Assembly (NCBI GenBank): GCA_040758595.1
Contig: JBFLVJ010000008.1
Span: 11,029 to 75,028, forward strand
Reading direction: 5' to 3'
Length of the DNA: 64,000 nt
Origin: Bilamarchaeum sp040758595
Lineage (GTDB): Archaea > Micrarchaeota > Micrarchaeia > Anstonellales > Bilamarchaeaceae
Positions 24,254-31,376 of this stretch are shown here, in pieces (positions within the stretch are counted from its first letter, which is position 1; each line of letters begins with the position of its first letter). The translations under genes were made by a program, and so were the position numbers. Under the pieces are notes generated by a model. The model searched no databases. It had not been told where the DNA came from and was given only the letters and a program-made list of their open reading frames with translations.

Positions 24254-24266
24254 CTTCCCCTGCACT
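24254..24266 (+). other. Candidate attachment site, right copy
   Basis: CTTCCCCTGCACT, identical to the 3' end of tRNA-Leu at 21651-21663. It lies in a gene-free gap (24161-24339) just past the toxin gene; after it the sequence returns to GC-rich core-type genes. The distance between copies is 2603 bp. No integrase lies between them, so the element would be a remnant or mobilised in trans. Confidence 0.45.
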
Positions 24267-24339
24267 TTTCCTTTCCCTAGAGCGGACTCCCGGAGAATAA
24301 TATACGTTTTTATTTACTATCCAACACAACAATTCCATC

Positions 24340-25299
24340 ATGACCAGTCAAAAAACTCTCAAGGCAGGCCAATCGCCGCACGTGGGTCCAGCCCCGGCCA
24401 TATGGGGCGCCCACAAGATCGCGCCTGAGGTCCGTCTATCCGACAACCACCACAACGCAGCAAAGATAACCCATGACATGAACCACAGCCTCAGCATACC
24501 CCTCGTGTTCGCTGACTACCTGGCGACCCGCGGGGAGCCGGAGACGCTAAGGCTCTCGGCCTCAGGGGTCGTGAAATCTCTCCAGACGGTCCGCAGCATG
24601 CTGCTAGCTTTCATGCAAGTCTCATCCGCGACGGAGGGGAATGTATCGGGAATGCTGTCGGGCATGCTCTCTGACATCCGACCCATGCTCCGCGAATCGC
24701 GCACATTCGTCCAATCCACCGCTCTGCGGGACGATCTTCCGCAGGCAGCGGCCCAGATGGCCGCTCTGGCAATGCGCCACCTGGACAAAGCCGATGCTCT
24801 CTTGGCCCAGATCCAGGAGGATACCTCCTCGCGCCGGAAGAAAGCCCCTGTGGATGTATCATCCCTGCTCCAGCACGCCATCGACATGGCGGCTAGGTGC
24901 ACCAAGCTCTCCGGGGACTCTGAGCGTTTCGGCTTCAGCTGCGTGGTCGAGAACAGCCCCTCGCAGGTGCACGGCGACCATGCAGCCCTCGAGCGCCTCT
25001 TCTCCAACATGATCGCAAACGCCATCCACGCGATGCCGGAAGGCGGAGAGGTGCGGGCGAGCGTCAAGAACCACGGTGAGTTTGTGCTTGTGCGCATCAC
25101 CGATAGCGGCATCGGCATGGACGAGCACACGGCATCCTGCGTATTCCAGCCTTTCTTCACCACCAAAGGAGAGAATGGCACCGGCCTCGGGCTCTCGATA
25201 GCCCGGGACGTCATCGAAGGCCACGGCGGCGAAGTGGCCATAAAGAGCGCGCCCGGGGAGGGTACCACCTTCAGGATAGCGCTCCCTGCCAAGCGATAG
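24340..25299 (+). CDS. Soluble orphan sensor histidine kinase
   Basis: 319 residues with no membrane helix and no PAS, GAF or HAMP domain visible. H-box THDMNHSLS has the likely phospho-accepting His45; then a helical dimerisation part, the N box NMIANAIHAMPEGG, G1 DSGIGMDEH, the F box VFQPFFTTKGENG and G2 GTGLGLSIARDVIEGHGG. No response regulator is adjacent. A TTTTATTTAC box sits about 25-33 nt above the ATG. Two-component proteins are patchy in archaea, so acquisition from bacteria is plausible. Confidence 0.88.
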   Translation: MTSQKTLKAGQSPHVGPAPAIWGAHKIAPEVRLSDNHHNAAKITHDMNHSLSIPLVFADYLATRGEPETLRLSASGVVKSLQTVRSMLLAFMQVSSATEGNVSGMLSGMLSDIRPMLRESRTFVQSTALRDDLPQAAAQMAALAMRHLDKADALLAQIQEDTSSRRKKAPVDVSSLLQHAIDMAARCTKLSGDSERFGFSCVVENSPSQVHGDHAALERLFSNMIANAIHAMPEGGEVRASVKNHGEFVLVRITDSGIGMDEHTASCVFQPFFTTKGENGTGLGLSIARDVIEGHGGEVAIKSAPGEGTTFRIALPAKR

Positions 25300-25329
25300 C
25301 ATAAAAACAGCGGCTGCTAATGCTCTCTG

Positions 25330-26139
25330 ATGGACATCTTGGAAGCCCTAGCCCTCGGCATGATCCAGGGCATCACAGAATGGTTGCCCATATCGAGTTC
25401 GGGCCACCTGGCCCTGGCGCAGCACCTGTTCGGGACAGAAGTGCCGGTGTCATTCGACATCATCCTGCATCTGGGGACCCTCCTCGCGGTCATCGCCTAT
25501 TACCGGGAATATTTGATTTCGCTCGTAAAAGGGGTGCTGGCACGGGACGCTAAGTCGCTGCGCCTCGCCTCACTCCTAATCATCACCGCCATCCCGACCG
25601 CCATCATCGGTCTCATATTCAAGGACTTCTTCGAGAGCATGTTCTCGGACATGCTTAGCGTGGCCATCGCCCTCGCAGTCACCGGCGTCTTCCTGATATT
25701 CGCCGGCGCCAGGACCCGAAAACCGGATTCCGGAACACCAAACCCAAAACCCGGAACAGCAACGCCTGGACCCGGAACCCGCGATGCCCTTCTGATAGGC
25801 CTTGCCCAGGGTTTCGCGGTCGCCCCTGGAATCTCCCGCAGCGGGGCGACGATAGGCACGGCGCTTCTTCTTGGCATAGAAAGGAACGAGGCGGCGAGAT
25901 TCTCTTTCCTGGCAGGCATCGCACCCATACTCGGAGCAGCCATCCTGGAAGGCAGGCACGCGCTATCTCTCGATATCGGCCTCTTCCCGCTCGCTGCGGG
26001 CTTCATCACGGCCGCTATAGTCGGCTATCTGTCAATCGGCCTCCTGCTCAGATTCCTGAAGGAGAGCAGGTTCCATCTCTTCGGCTATTACTGCCTTCTT
26101 CTATCTGCGGCCATAATCATCGTTTTAATAGCGCTATAG
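25330..26139 (+). CDS. uppP: Undecaprenyl/polyprenyl-diphosphatase UppP (BacA)
   Basis: 269 residues, polytopic. It removes a phosphate from polyprenyl diphosphate to recycle the carrier. Motif 1 (GMIQGITEWLPISSSGHL) and motif 2 (PGISRSGATIGTALLLGI) are intact. The loop between them, about residues 128-150, reads RTRKPDSGTPNPKPGTATPG and is encoded by a copy of the dispersed ACCCGGAAC-type repeat (25711-25781). In archaea the lipid carrier is likely a dolichol-type phosphate; the GlcNAc-1-P transferase in this window would use the same pool. Confidence 0.93.
   Translation: MDILEALALGMIQGITEWLPISSSGHLALAQHLFGTEVPVSFDIILHLGTLLAVIAYYREYLISLVKGVLARDAKSLRLASLLIITAIPTAIIGLIFKDFFESMFSDMLSVAIALAVTGVFLIFAGARTRKPDSGTPNPKPGTATPGPGTRDALLIGLAQGFAVAPGISRSGATIGTALLLGIERNEAARFSFLAGIAPILGAAILEGRHALSLDIGLFPLAAGFITAAIVGYLSIGLLLRFLKESRFHLFGYYCLLLSAAIIIVLIAL
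25711..25781 (+). repeat. Dispersed ACCCGGAAC-type repeat inside uppP
   Basis: AGGACCCGAAAACCGGATTC, CGGAACACCAAACCCAAAAC, CCGGAACAGC and GGACCCGGAACCCGC follow one another with no frameshift. The protein keeps its normal length and both motifs, so the repeat occupies the hydrophilic loop that in bacterial UppP has unrelated sequence. Confidence 0.75.
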
Positions 26140-26177
26140 CGTGCGATTCCTAGCGATGACCAGTTATCCGGAATCCT

Positions 26178-27062
26178 TCAAACGAACAGCTCCTTGAGCG
26201 CGATGATTTCGTCCACGGATCCAGCCCGGAACGCCCTGTCCCTTATCTTGGAGGCGTTCCTGACCCCCGCGAGCATGTTCACCGCTTTAATCCTGGAGTT
26301 CTTCAGCGCATCGCAACCGTGCTTCTCGCAAAGGGCGATGTACTCTTCCAGCATGGCGAACCGCTCCTTCGGCCCGGCCTCTTTCCCTGAGAACACCATC
26401 GGATTCGACATCGCCGCCCGCCCTATCATATATGAGTCGCAATACCCTTCACGCACCATCCCGTGTCCCTGTTCCGAAGATGCGATATCGCCGTTACCGA
26501 TTATCGGTATCCCGAGCGCCTCTTTCATCGCCTTTATGGTTTCCCAGTCCGCCTTCCCCGAATACCCCTGCCTCACCGTCCGCCCATGGACTATCAGGAA
26601 ATCCGCGCCCGCGCCCTCTAGCCTCTTGCAGAGAGCGACCGTCTTCTCCCGCTCCTCGTAAACCCGCATCTTCACGGACACCGGCAAATCAGCCTTCCGC
26701 ATCTTGGCGACTATCTCAGCTATCCTCTGCGGAGAAGATAGCAGGGCGCTACCGCCTCCGCATCCCATGGTCCTCACCGACGGGCATCCGCAGTTGATGT
26801 TCAGCCAAGAGACATGCGGGAACGCATCAGCTATCCGCTTCGCAGCCGTACTCATCCATTCCGGCTCTGCTCCGACCAGCTGCACCCCAACATCCTTCTC
26901 ATCAGGGTGCGCATCGACAAGAGACACTTTCGACGCATCGTTCGCTATGGCAGCTGCGCTGACGAGGGGCACACAGACCGCTCCGGCTCCGTGCCTCTGG
27001 CAGAGCAGCCTGAAGGGCAGGTCGGTATAGTCGTAAATCGGGGCCAGGAAATCCTTGAACAT
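26178..27062 (-). CDS. dus: tRNA-dihydrouridine synthase (Dus family)
   Basis: 294 residues, TIM barrel. It reduces uridines in the tRNA D loop using FMN. Visible marks: FLAPIYDYTDLPFRLLC at the start, NINCGCPSVRTMGCGGGSALL with the catalytic Cys (about C93), SVKMRVYEE, IVHGRTVRQGYSGKADW, and the phosphate loop IIGNGDI followed by DSYMIGRAAMSNP. The protein is about 294 residues, close to short archaeal forms. It is a single gene convergent with uppP. Confidence 0.93.
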   Translation of the reverse strand: MFKDFLAPIYDYTDLPFRLLCQRHGAGAVCVPLVSAAAIANDASKVSLVDAHPDEKDVGVQLVGAEPEWMSTAAKRIADAFPHVSWLNINCGCPSVRTMGCGGGSALLSSPQRIAEIVAKMRKADLPVSVKMRVYEEREKTVALCKRLEGAGADFLIVHGRTVRQGYSGKADWETIKAMKEALGIPIIGNGDIASSEQGHGMVREGYCDSYMIGRAAMSNPMVFSGKEAGPKERFAMLEEYIALCEKHGCDALKNSRIKAVNMLAGVRNASKIRDRAFRAGSVDEIIALKELFV

Positions 27063-27089
27063 CCGCTATCTCTCTGCCCAGAAGTGTTT

Positions 27090-27122
27090 TTGAAGGAATA
27101 GAAAAAGGTGAAAAAAGATGGG
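27090..27122 (-). terminator. T-rich terminator after small ORF
   Basis: On the minus strand, CATCTTTTTTCACCTTTTTC follows the stop of the 64-residue ORF by a few bases. Poly-T runs of this kind end transcription in archaea without needing a hairpin. Confidence 0.4.
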
Positions 27123-27126
27123 GTGG

Positions 27127-27321
27127 TCAGCCTGCCATCTTATGGGCTAGCGGTGCATGCATGGCGAAAGGAGGTCTCTTTGTATAGACCCACAGTTCCC
27201 GGTAGTCGATCTCCCTGAAGACTGGCCCCACTGAGATTATCTCCAGGCTCACCGGACATCTTCCCTTTCCTTCCATATCCACCATCCCACAATGGTTTCC
27301 GCAAGCAGCGGAACCGACCAT
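27127..27321 (-). CDS. Possible small protein (64 aa)
   Basis: Reads MVGSAACGNHCGMVDMEGKG and then CPVSLEIISVGPVFREIDYRELWVY, ending APLAHKMAG. The second half has the amino acid mix of a folded protein; the first 12 residues may be untranslated, with an alternative ATG at 27285. A TATA-like CATATAAATAG lies about 40 nt above the longer start and a T-rich stretch follows the stop. An overlapping frame from 27325 looks less protein-like. No family recognised. Confidence 0.4.
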   Translation of the reverse strand: MVGSAACGNHCGMVDMEGKGRCPVSLEIISVGPVFREIDYRELWVYTKRPPFAMHAPLAHKMAG

Positions 27322-27533
27322 CCACCCATCCCTGTCTGATATATGGATGAGGAACTATTTATATGTTTTCTCAAATCTCCTGTTGAAATTTACTTGAAAT
27401 CGTTTAATCTCAGTTTATTTACCCTGCCATTAGATAAAAATCGGTGAAATGTCATAAAATACGCTCGAATTACCACTACCGCATCCCACCGTCGTGAAGA
27501 CAGCATTATAATCCCCCACTGGGTATCCCTGCC
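27322..27533. other. Gene-free AT-rich gap
   Basis: No ORF or RNA is supported here. It holds the TATA-like CATATAAATAG (about 27357-27367, minus) for the small ORF and an ATTATAAT box around 27503-27510, 23-31 nt above the ATG of the hydrolase gene. The middle part (27380-27480) is AT-rich without clear symmetry. Confidence 0.5.
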
Positions 27534-28289
27534 ATGGGCGAGGAAATCACTTTCGAGGGCCCGGACGGAGAGCCCCTGTCGGGATATATCGAGGAGCCGG
27601 CCGAGCCCACCGGCAAAGGCGTTGTGCTTTTGCACTGCTTCCTCTGCACGAAGCACCATCGCATCATGCGCAACCTGGCATCATCTCTGACGCAGCACGG
27701 CTTCACCACTCTCCGCTTCGATTTCGCTGGCAACGGCAAGAGCGGAGGGAAACTCGAGGAGACCACCTACACGAGGATGATCGGGGAGGTGAAGGAAGCG
27801 GTATCATTCCTCGAGAAGCGCGGCATAAAACACATCGGCGTCGCAGGCCACAGCCTCGGGGCGATGATAGGGCTGCTCTCGGCCTACGAGGATCCGCGCA
27901 TCCGCGCCGTCGCGTTCATCGCAGGCAGCTCCCAGGCGGCGAGGGTGAAGCAAGTCTTTCCGCCAGAGGTCCTCGAGAAGGCCGAGCGGGAGGGTTCTGC
28001 GCACGCATCCGCTTTCGGCAGGGATATCATAATCAAGCGCGAGTTCCTGCGGGACATCGACCGCTATGATGTCCGCAAGAGCGCATCAGGCCTGGGCAAG
28101 CCGCTATTCATAATCCACGGCACCGCAGACGAGGTCATCGACCATTCGCACGCGAAGCAGCTGATGCTCTGGGCCGGTGGCGACAAGACCCTTCTTCAGA
28201 TAGATGGCGCCGACCACCTACTCAAAGACGATGGCCACCTGTCGCAGGCGATGGATGGGGCGTGTTCCTGGTTCTCGAAAGTGCTATGA
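27534..28289 (+). CDS. Alpha/beta hydrolase
   Basis: 251 residues, serine hydrolase fold. The nucleophile elbow GHSLG carries Ser107; the acid is probably the Asp in HGTADEVIDH and the base the His in GADHLLKDDGH. VVLLHCFLCTKHHRIMRNLA is the usual oxyanion-hole region with Cys replacing the common Gly. The layout resembles archaeal esterase/acyl-peptidase-type small hydrolases, but the substrate cannot be read from sequence. The leader is about zero given the TATA position. Confidence 0.88.
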   Translation: MGEEITFEGPDGEPLSGYIEEPAEPTGKGVVLLHCFLCTKHHRIMRNLASSLTQHGFTTLRFDFAGNGKSGGKLEETTYTRMIGEVKEAVSFLEKRGIKHIGVAGHSLGAMIGLLSAYEDPRIRAVAFIAGSSQAARVKQVFPPEVLEKAEREGSAHASAFGRDIIIKREFLRDIDRYDVRKSASGLGKPLFIIHGTADEVIDHSHAKQLMLWAGGDKTLLQIDGADHLLKDDGHLSQAMDGACSWFSKVL

Positions 28290-28320
28290 TTAAAACAACG
28301 CCCGCCCATCTGTCATATCT

Positions 28321-28866
28321 ATGGATGAAAACATCTCAGCTACCGGAGGCTTGAAGACCGCCCTTATCCTCGCGCTTATCCAATCCCTGGACAGTCCTGA
28401 TCCCAAGGTGCGGGATAATGCCGAGGTCGCGGTACTCAGTCTGGGACGCCCTCAGGTCCTAGAAGTCCTGATAAGCTCCATGTATCACGGATCCCCTGAG
28501 GACAAATGGGCATCTATACGTGGATTGTCCGTGCTGATGAATCGCTGCCGTGGGCCTGGCCCGGTGCGGGCGATGGCAAAGCGCCTGCAGGAAGAGATCG
28601 ATCGGATAGGGCCCTCTCAGGATGACCGGAGGATCTCTTTCGTCCGCATCGCCCTCACGAAACTGAGAGATGCGTCGGATGATATCATCAAGAGGAAAGA
28701 TCAGGAGCTGCGAGGCATCCTCAGCGAAGGGCGGCCCAAGCCCCCGCGCATAAATCGCACCACTCCGGAGGACAGCCGCCGCATCCCTTCGAGGCGCGTC
28801 TCATCCCCGAGCATAAGGCGGCTCGGCCGCTCGGGCCTCATCGTTCCCCGCCCGAAGAACCACTAA
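28321..28866 (+). CDS. HEAT-like helical protein with basic tail
   Basis: 181 residues. The first 120 are helical pairs (LDSPDPKVRDNAEVAVLSLGRPQVLEVLISSMYHGSPEDKWASIRGLSVLM) resembling HEAT repeats; the last 45 are rich in Arg, Pro and Ser (RRVSSPSIRRLGRSG) and probably disordered. HEAT units usually bind proteins; the basic tail might contact RNA or DNA. No specific family. It lies 31 bp after the hydrolase gene on the same strand. Confidence 0.65.
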   Translation: MDENISATGGLKTALILALIQSLDSPDPKVRDNAEVAVLSLGRPQVLEVLISSMYHGSPEDKWASIRGLSVLMNRCRGPGPVRAMAKRLQEEIDRIGPSQDDRRISFVRIALTKLRDASDDIIKRKDQELRGILSEGRPKPPRINRTTPEDSRRIPSRRVSSPSIRRLGRSGLIVPRPKNH

Positions 28867-28869
28867 CCG

Positions 28870-28877
28870 TTTATAAA
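28870..28877 (+). promoter_or_regulatory. TATA box of purC
   Basis: TTTATAAA, 22-29 nt above the purC ATG, giving a leaderless transcript. It lies 3 nt past the stop of the HEAT-like gene, so purC does not need to be read from that transcript. Confidence 0.6.
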
Positions 28878-28898
28878 TTTTCCAAGCAATAAGCTGGC

Positions 28899-29759
28899 AT
28901 GGAACCCGTCACTTCCACCGATCTGGATCTCAAGCTGGTGAAAAGAGGCAAAGTCCGTGATACCTACTCCTTGGATGGCAACCTGCTCATGATAGCCACC
29001 GACCGCCTCAGCGCGTTCGATGTCGTTTTCAACGAGGGGATACCGCGCAAGGGCGAGGTGCTGACGAGACTGTCTGAGTTCTGGTTCGACAAGACCAGCG
29101 ACATAATAGAGAACCATCTCATCAGCGCCAGACCGCCCGAAGGCCTTCCGGACTACGTCAAGAGCAGGAGCATGGTCGTCAAGAGGTGCGTGCCTGTGAT
29201 GCTGGAGTGCGTGGTGCGCGGCTACATCACCGGGAGCGCATGGAAAGAGTACAAGCAATCCGGCACGGTATGCGGCATCGGGCTTCCTGAAGGGCTGAAG
29301 AACGGCAGCGAGCTTCCCGGCCCGCTTTTCACCCCGTCCACCAAGGCGGAGAAGGGCCATGACCAGAACGTGACCGAGGAGCAGGCCATCGGGATCGTGG
29401 GCAAGGAGGTCTACGAGACCGTGAAGGCCAAGAGCCTCGAATTATACTACTATGGCAAAGAGCATGCATGGAAGCACGGGCTGGTGCTCGCCGACACCAA
29501 GTTCGAGTTCGGTCTTGTGGAAGGCAAAGTGATACTCATCGACGAAGCGTTGACGCCCGATTCCAGCAGGTACTGGATGAAGGACAAGTACGATAAAGGC
29601 GTCCTTGAGAGCCTGGACAAGCAGTATGTGAGGGATTATCTCGAGAACCTCGGTTGGAACAAGTCGCCTCCTCCGCCCCCCCTGCCTTCAGAAGTGGTGC
29701 AAAAGACCAGCGAGAGGTATCTGCAGGCGTATAAGATGCTCACAGGAAAAGACCTTTGA
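28899..29759 (+). CDS. purC: SAICAR synthase PurC
   Basis: 286 residues. It joins CAIR and aspartate in purine synthesis. Recognisable segments are KRGKVRDTYSLDGNLLMIATDRLSAFDVVF, the ATP/substrate part VVRGYITGSAWKEYKQSG, FTPSTKAEKGHDQNV, LADTKFEFGLVEGKVILIDEALTPDSSRYW, and the C-terminal VVQKTSERYLQAYKMLTG. Length matches the longer (SAICAR synthase II-like) form. It is convergent with the RNase P/L15e pair; other pur genes are not in view. Confidence 0.96.
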   Translation: MEPVTSTDLDLKLVKRGKVRDTYSLDGNLLMIATDRLSAFDVVFNEGIPRKGEVLTRLSEFWFDKTSDIIENHLISARPPEGLPDYVKSRSMVVKRCVPVMLECVVRGYITGSAWKEYKQSGTVCGIGLPEGLKNGSELPGPLFTPSTKAEKGHDQNVTEEQAIGIVGKEVYETVKAKSLELYYYGKEHAWKHGLVLADTKFEFGLVEGKVILIDEALTPDSSRYWMKDKYDKGVLESLDKQYVRDYLENLGWNKSPPPPPLPSEVVQKTSERYLQAYKMLTGKDL

Positions 29760-29760
29760 T

Positions 29761-30219
29761 TCATTGAAGGTAGTGCTTGAGCATATAGAGCGCGAATTTC
29801 GCCTGCCCGCGGTTCAATCCGAGAAGCAGCACGATGTTCTCCATCTCCTCGGGACCCCTTATCTGCTCCTCGCTCTCGGCGAAGCTGGCGAACGTGTAGA
29901 ACGCCCCGTATCTCGCGCACATCGAGAGGAAATTGCGCAGCTTCGATATCGCGATGGCCCTCGGGACCCCGCGCGTGCGTATCAACCGTCCTATATCGAT
30001 CAAAAAGCAGAGCCTCTTCTTCTCGCCGATGAGCTTTATGGCGCCCTCGTCGAAAGCGTAGTCTTTCAGCATGATGAGCGAGTTGCGGTTCTTGTGCTGG
30101 GCGGCGGCGTGGATGTCCTCGGCCTGGATGATTTTAGCCTTCACTGAATCAAAGGAAAAGAAACGGTCGAAGCCGTGCTTTTTCGCATCGGCCTCGCATC
30201 TGATGATGTCGAACATCAT
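29761..30219 (-). CDS. rnp3: RNase P protein subunit p30 (Rnp3), short form
   Basis: 152 residues, shorter than the usual 200-plus. The archaeal Rpp30/PHP-like barrel is suggested by FDIIRCEADAKKHGFDRFFSFD, IDIGRLIRTRGVPRAIAISKLRNFLSMCARYGAFYTFASFAES and the end LLLGLNRGQAKFAL. Position supports it: it overlaps the L15e stop (ATGATGA), the usual archaeal L15e-Rnp3 pair. The missing N-terminal portion relative to longer homologues is a lineage feature or true reduction. It would help process tRNA 5' ends. Confidence 0.8.
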   Translation of the reverse strand: MMFDIIRCEADAKKHGFDRFFSFDSVKAKIIQAEDIHAAAQHKNRNSLIMLKDYAFDEGAIKLIGEKKRLCFLIDIGRLIRTRGVPRAIAISKLRNFLSMCARYGAFYTFASFAESEEQIRGPEEMENIVLLLGLNRGQAKFALYMLKHYLQ

Positions 30220-30917
30220 TTCTTCTCTTCGGCCTTCGGAGCCTTGGAGGTTCCGGGTTTAGAGGTTTCGGGTTTCGGGGCCGCCTTCTTCGGCTTGGCT
30301 TTCCTGACCGGAGGCGTCCTCCTCTCCGCCTTCGGAGCGCTCTCCTTCTTCACGAACGGAGTGGCGCTCGGGTGCGGCTTGCCCACAAGATCCTTCCTCT
30401 GGAGCTTCTTGTTCCATTTCCTCTTGCGGCCCTTCTTCCTGGAGTTGCCCGCCGAGGTCAAGCCCCTGAAGGCCTTGCCCTGCCTGATCACCGAGCTGAT
30501 GTTGACCGAAGGCTTTGCCGGATCCGCGAGTATCACTTCGTAGAACTTGTAGTTCCCGTCCTCGCCCACCCAGTAGGAGTTGAGCACCTCCATGTTCTTG
30601 TATATCCTGTTCACTCTCTGCTCCACGATGGCCTGGTGGGATATCTGGGGCTGCTCGAACACGTGGTAGTTCTTGTGCTTCCTGCCGCCCATGGGCCTGC
30701 GCCGGGCTCTCCTTCCTTTGTCCACCCTCGCGCGGACCACTATGTAGCCTTGCTTGGCCTGGTAGCCGAGCCTCCTCGCTCTTGCGATGTTCGAGGGCTT
30801 CTCGACCTTGACCATCGCCGGACCGGCTCTCCATGAGATGACTTTCGCGCGGTAATCCGCATCCCTCTCCTTGTACTGCTTCTGCAGGGTCTGAGCTATA
30901 TATTTGTAAGCGCCCAT
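30216..30917 (-). CDS. rpl15e: Ribosomal protein L15e (eL15)
   Basis: 233 residues. The core MGAYKYIAQTLQKQYKERDADYRAK, NIARARRLGYQAKQGYIVVRARV, GRRARRPMGG-like and the NSYWVGEDGNYKFYEVILADP block are typical. The last 50 residues are a Lys/Pro/Ala tail beyond the normal C-terminus; part of it (PKPETSKPGTSKAP) is encoded by a copy of the dispersed repeat (30246-30282). The start has GAGGTG 6 nt upstream. L15e binds 23S rRNA in the large subunit. Confidence 0.95.
   Translation of the reverse strand: MGAYKYIAQTLQKQYKERDADYRAKVISWRAGPAMVKVEKPSNIARARRLGYQAKQGYIVVRARVDKGRRARRRPMGGRKHKNYHVFEQPQISHQAIVEQRVNRIYKNMEVLNSYWVGEDGNYKFYEVILADPAKPSVNISSVIRQGKAFRGLTSAGNSRKKGRKRKWNKKLQRKDLVGKPHPSATPFVKKESAPKAERRTPPVRKAKPKKAAPKPETSKPGTSKAPKAEEKK
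30246..30282 (-). repeat. Dispersed ACCCGGAAC-type repeat in rpl15e tail
   Basis: On the coding (minus) strand: GGCCCCGAAACCCGAAACC, then TCTAAACCCGGAACCTCC. It is read in frame as part of the C-terminal tail, outside the conserved L15e core, so it could be tolerated without loss of function. Confidence 0.65.
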
Positions 30918-30986
30918 AAATACACCTCGAGAATCTTCGAATTAATCTTCGAAATAGGTCTCTGGACTGAGATTGATTGGCACAAC

Positions 30987-31009
30987 CTTTTAAACCTTCT
31001 TTTTTATAC
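30987..31009 (+). promoter_or_regulatory. Promoter of the ATP synthase operon
   Basis: Two TATA-like boxes, CTTTTAAAC (30987-30995) and TTTTTATAC (31001-31009), precede atpH. The first would allow an 18-nt leader that includes the GGTGGCAGC ribosome site; the second a near-leaderless mRNA. No other promoter-like gap of this size occurs before atpD, so the nine genes are probably one transcript. Confidence 0.55.
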
Positions 31010-31035
31010 ACTAGTCAGCTTGTTTTGGTGGCAGC

Positions 31036-31371
31036 ATGCACGAAACTCCTGAGCACCCAGAATTCATGAAAACGATCAAAGAGATACATGATGCCGAGGA
31101 GGAATACGACCGCATCATGAACTCGGCGAAAGAGAAGGCGGACCGCATCATGCGCGAGGCGAAAGAGAAAATCGCCGATGAGAGGATGAAAAGCGAAGAG
31201 GAGCTCGTATCATTCAAGAACGAGCGCCTCCGCAAGGGCGGCAAAGAGATCGATTCCGAAGTCGACAAGATACTCGCAAAAGCCAAGAGCGAGGGCGAAT
31301 CGATATCGAAGAAGAAGGCCGATCCTAAGTCGGTCTCGGGGCTCGTGAAGGAGTTCCTCGGCAGCTTGTGA
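31036..31371 (+). CDS. atpH: A/V-type ATP synthase subunit H
   Basis: 111 residues, almost all helical and charged (IKEIHDAEEEYDRIMNSAKEKADRIMREAKEKIADERMKSEEEL). Subunit H forms a peripheral stalk coiled coil with subunit E. It is the first gene of the operon and its stop overlaps the frame of atpI. Identification rests on size, heptad pattern and position, which all match the archaeal order H-I-K-E-C-F-A-B-D. Confidence 0.85.
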   Translation: MHETPEHPEFMKTIKEIHDAEEEYDRIMNSAKEKADRIMREAKEKIADERMKSEEELVSFKNERLRKGGKEIDSEVDKILAKAKSEGESISKKKADPKSVSGLVKEFLGSL

Positions 31372-31376
31372 GTCAT

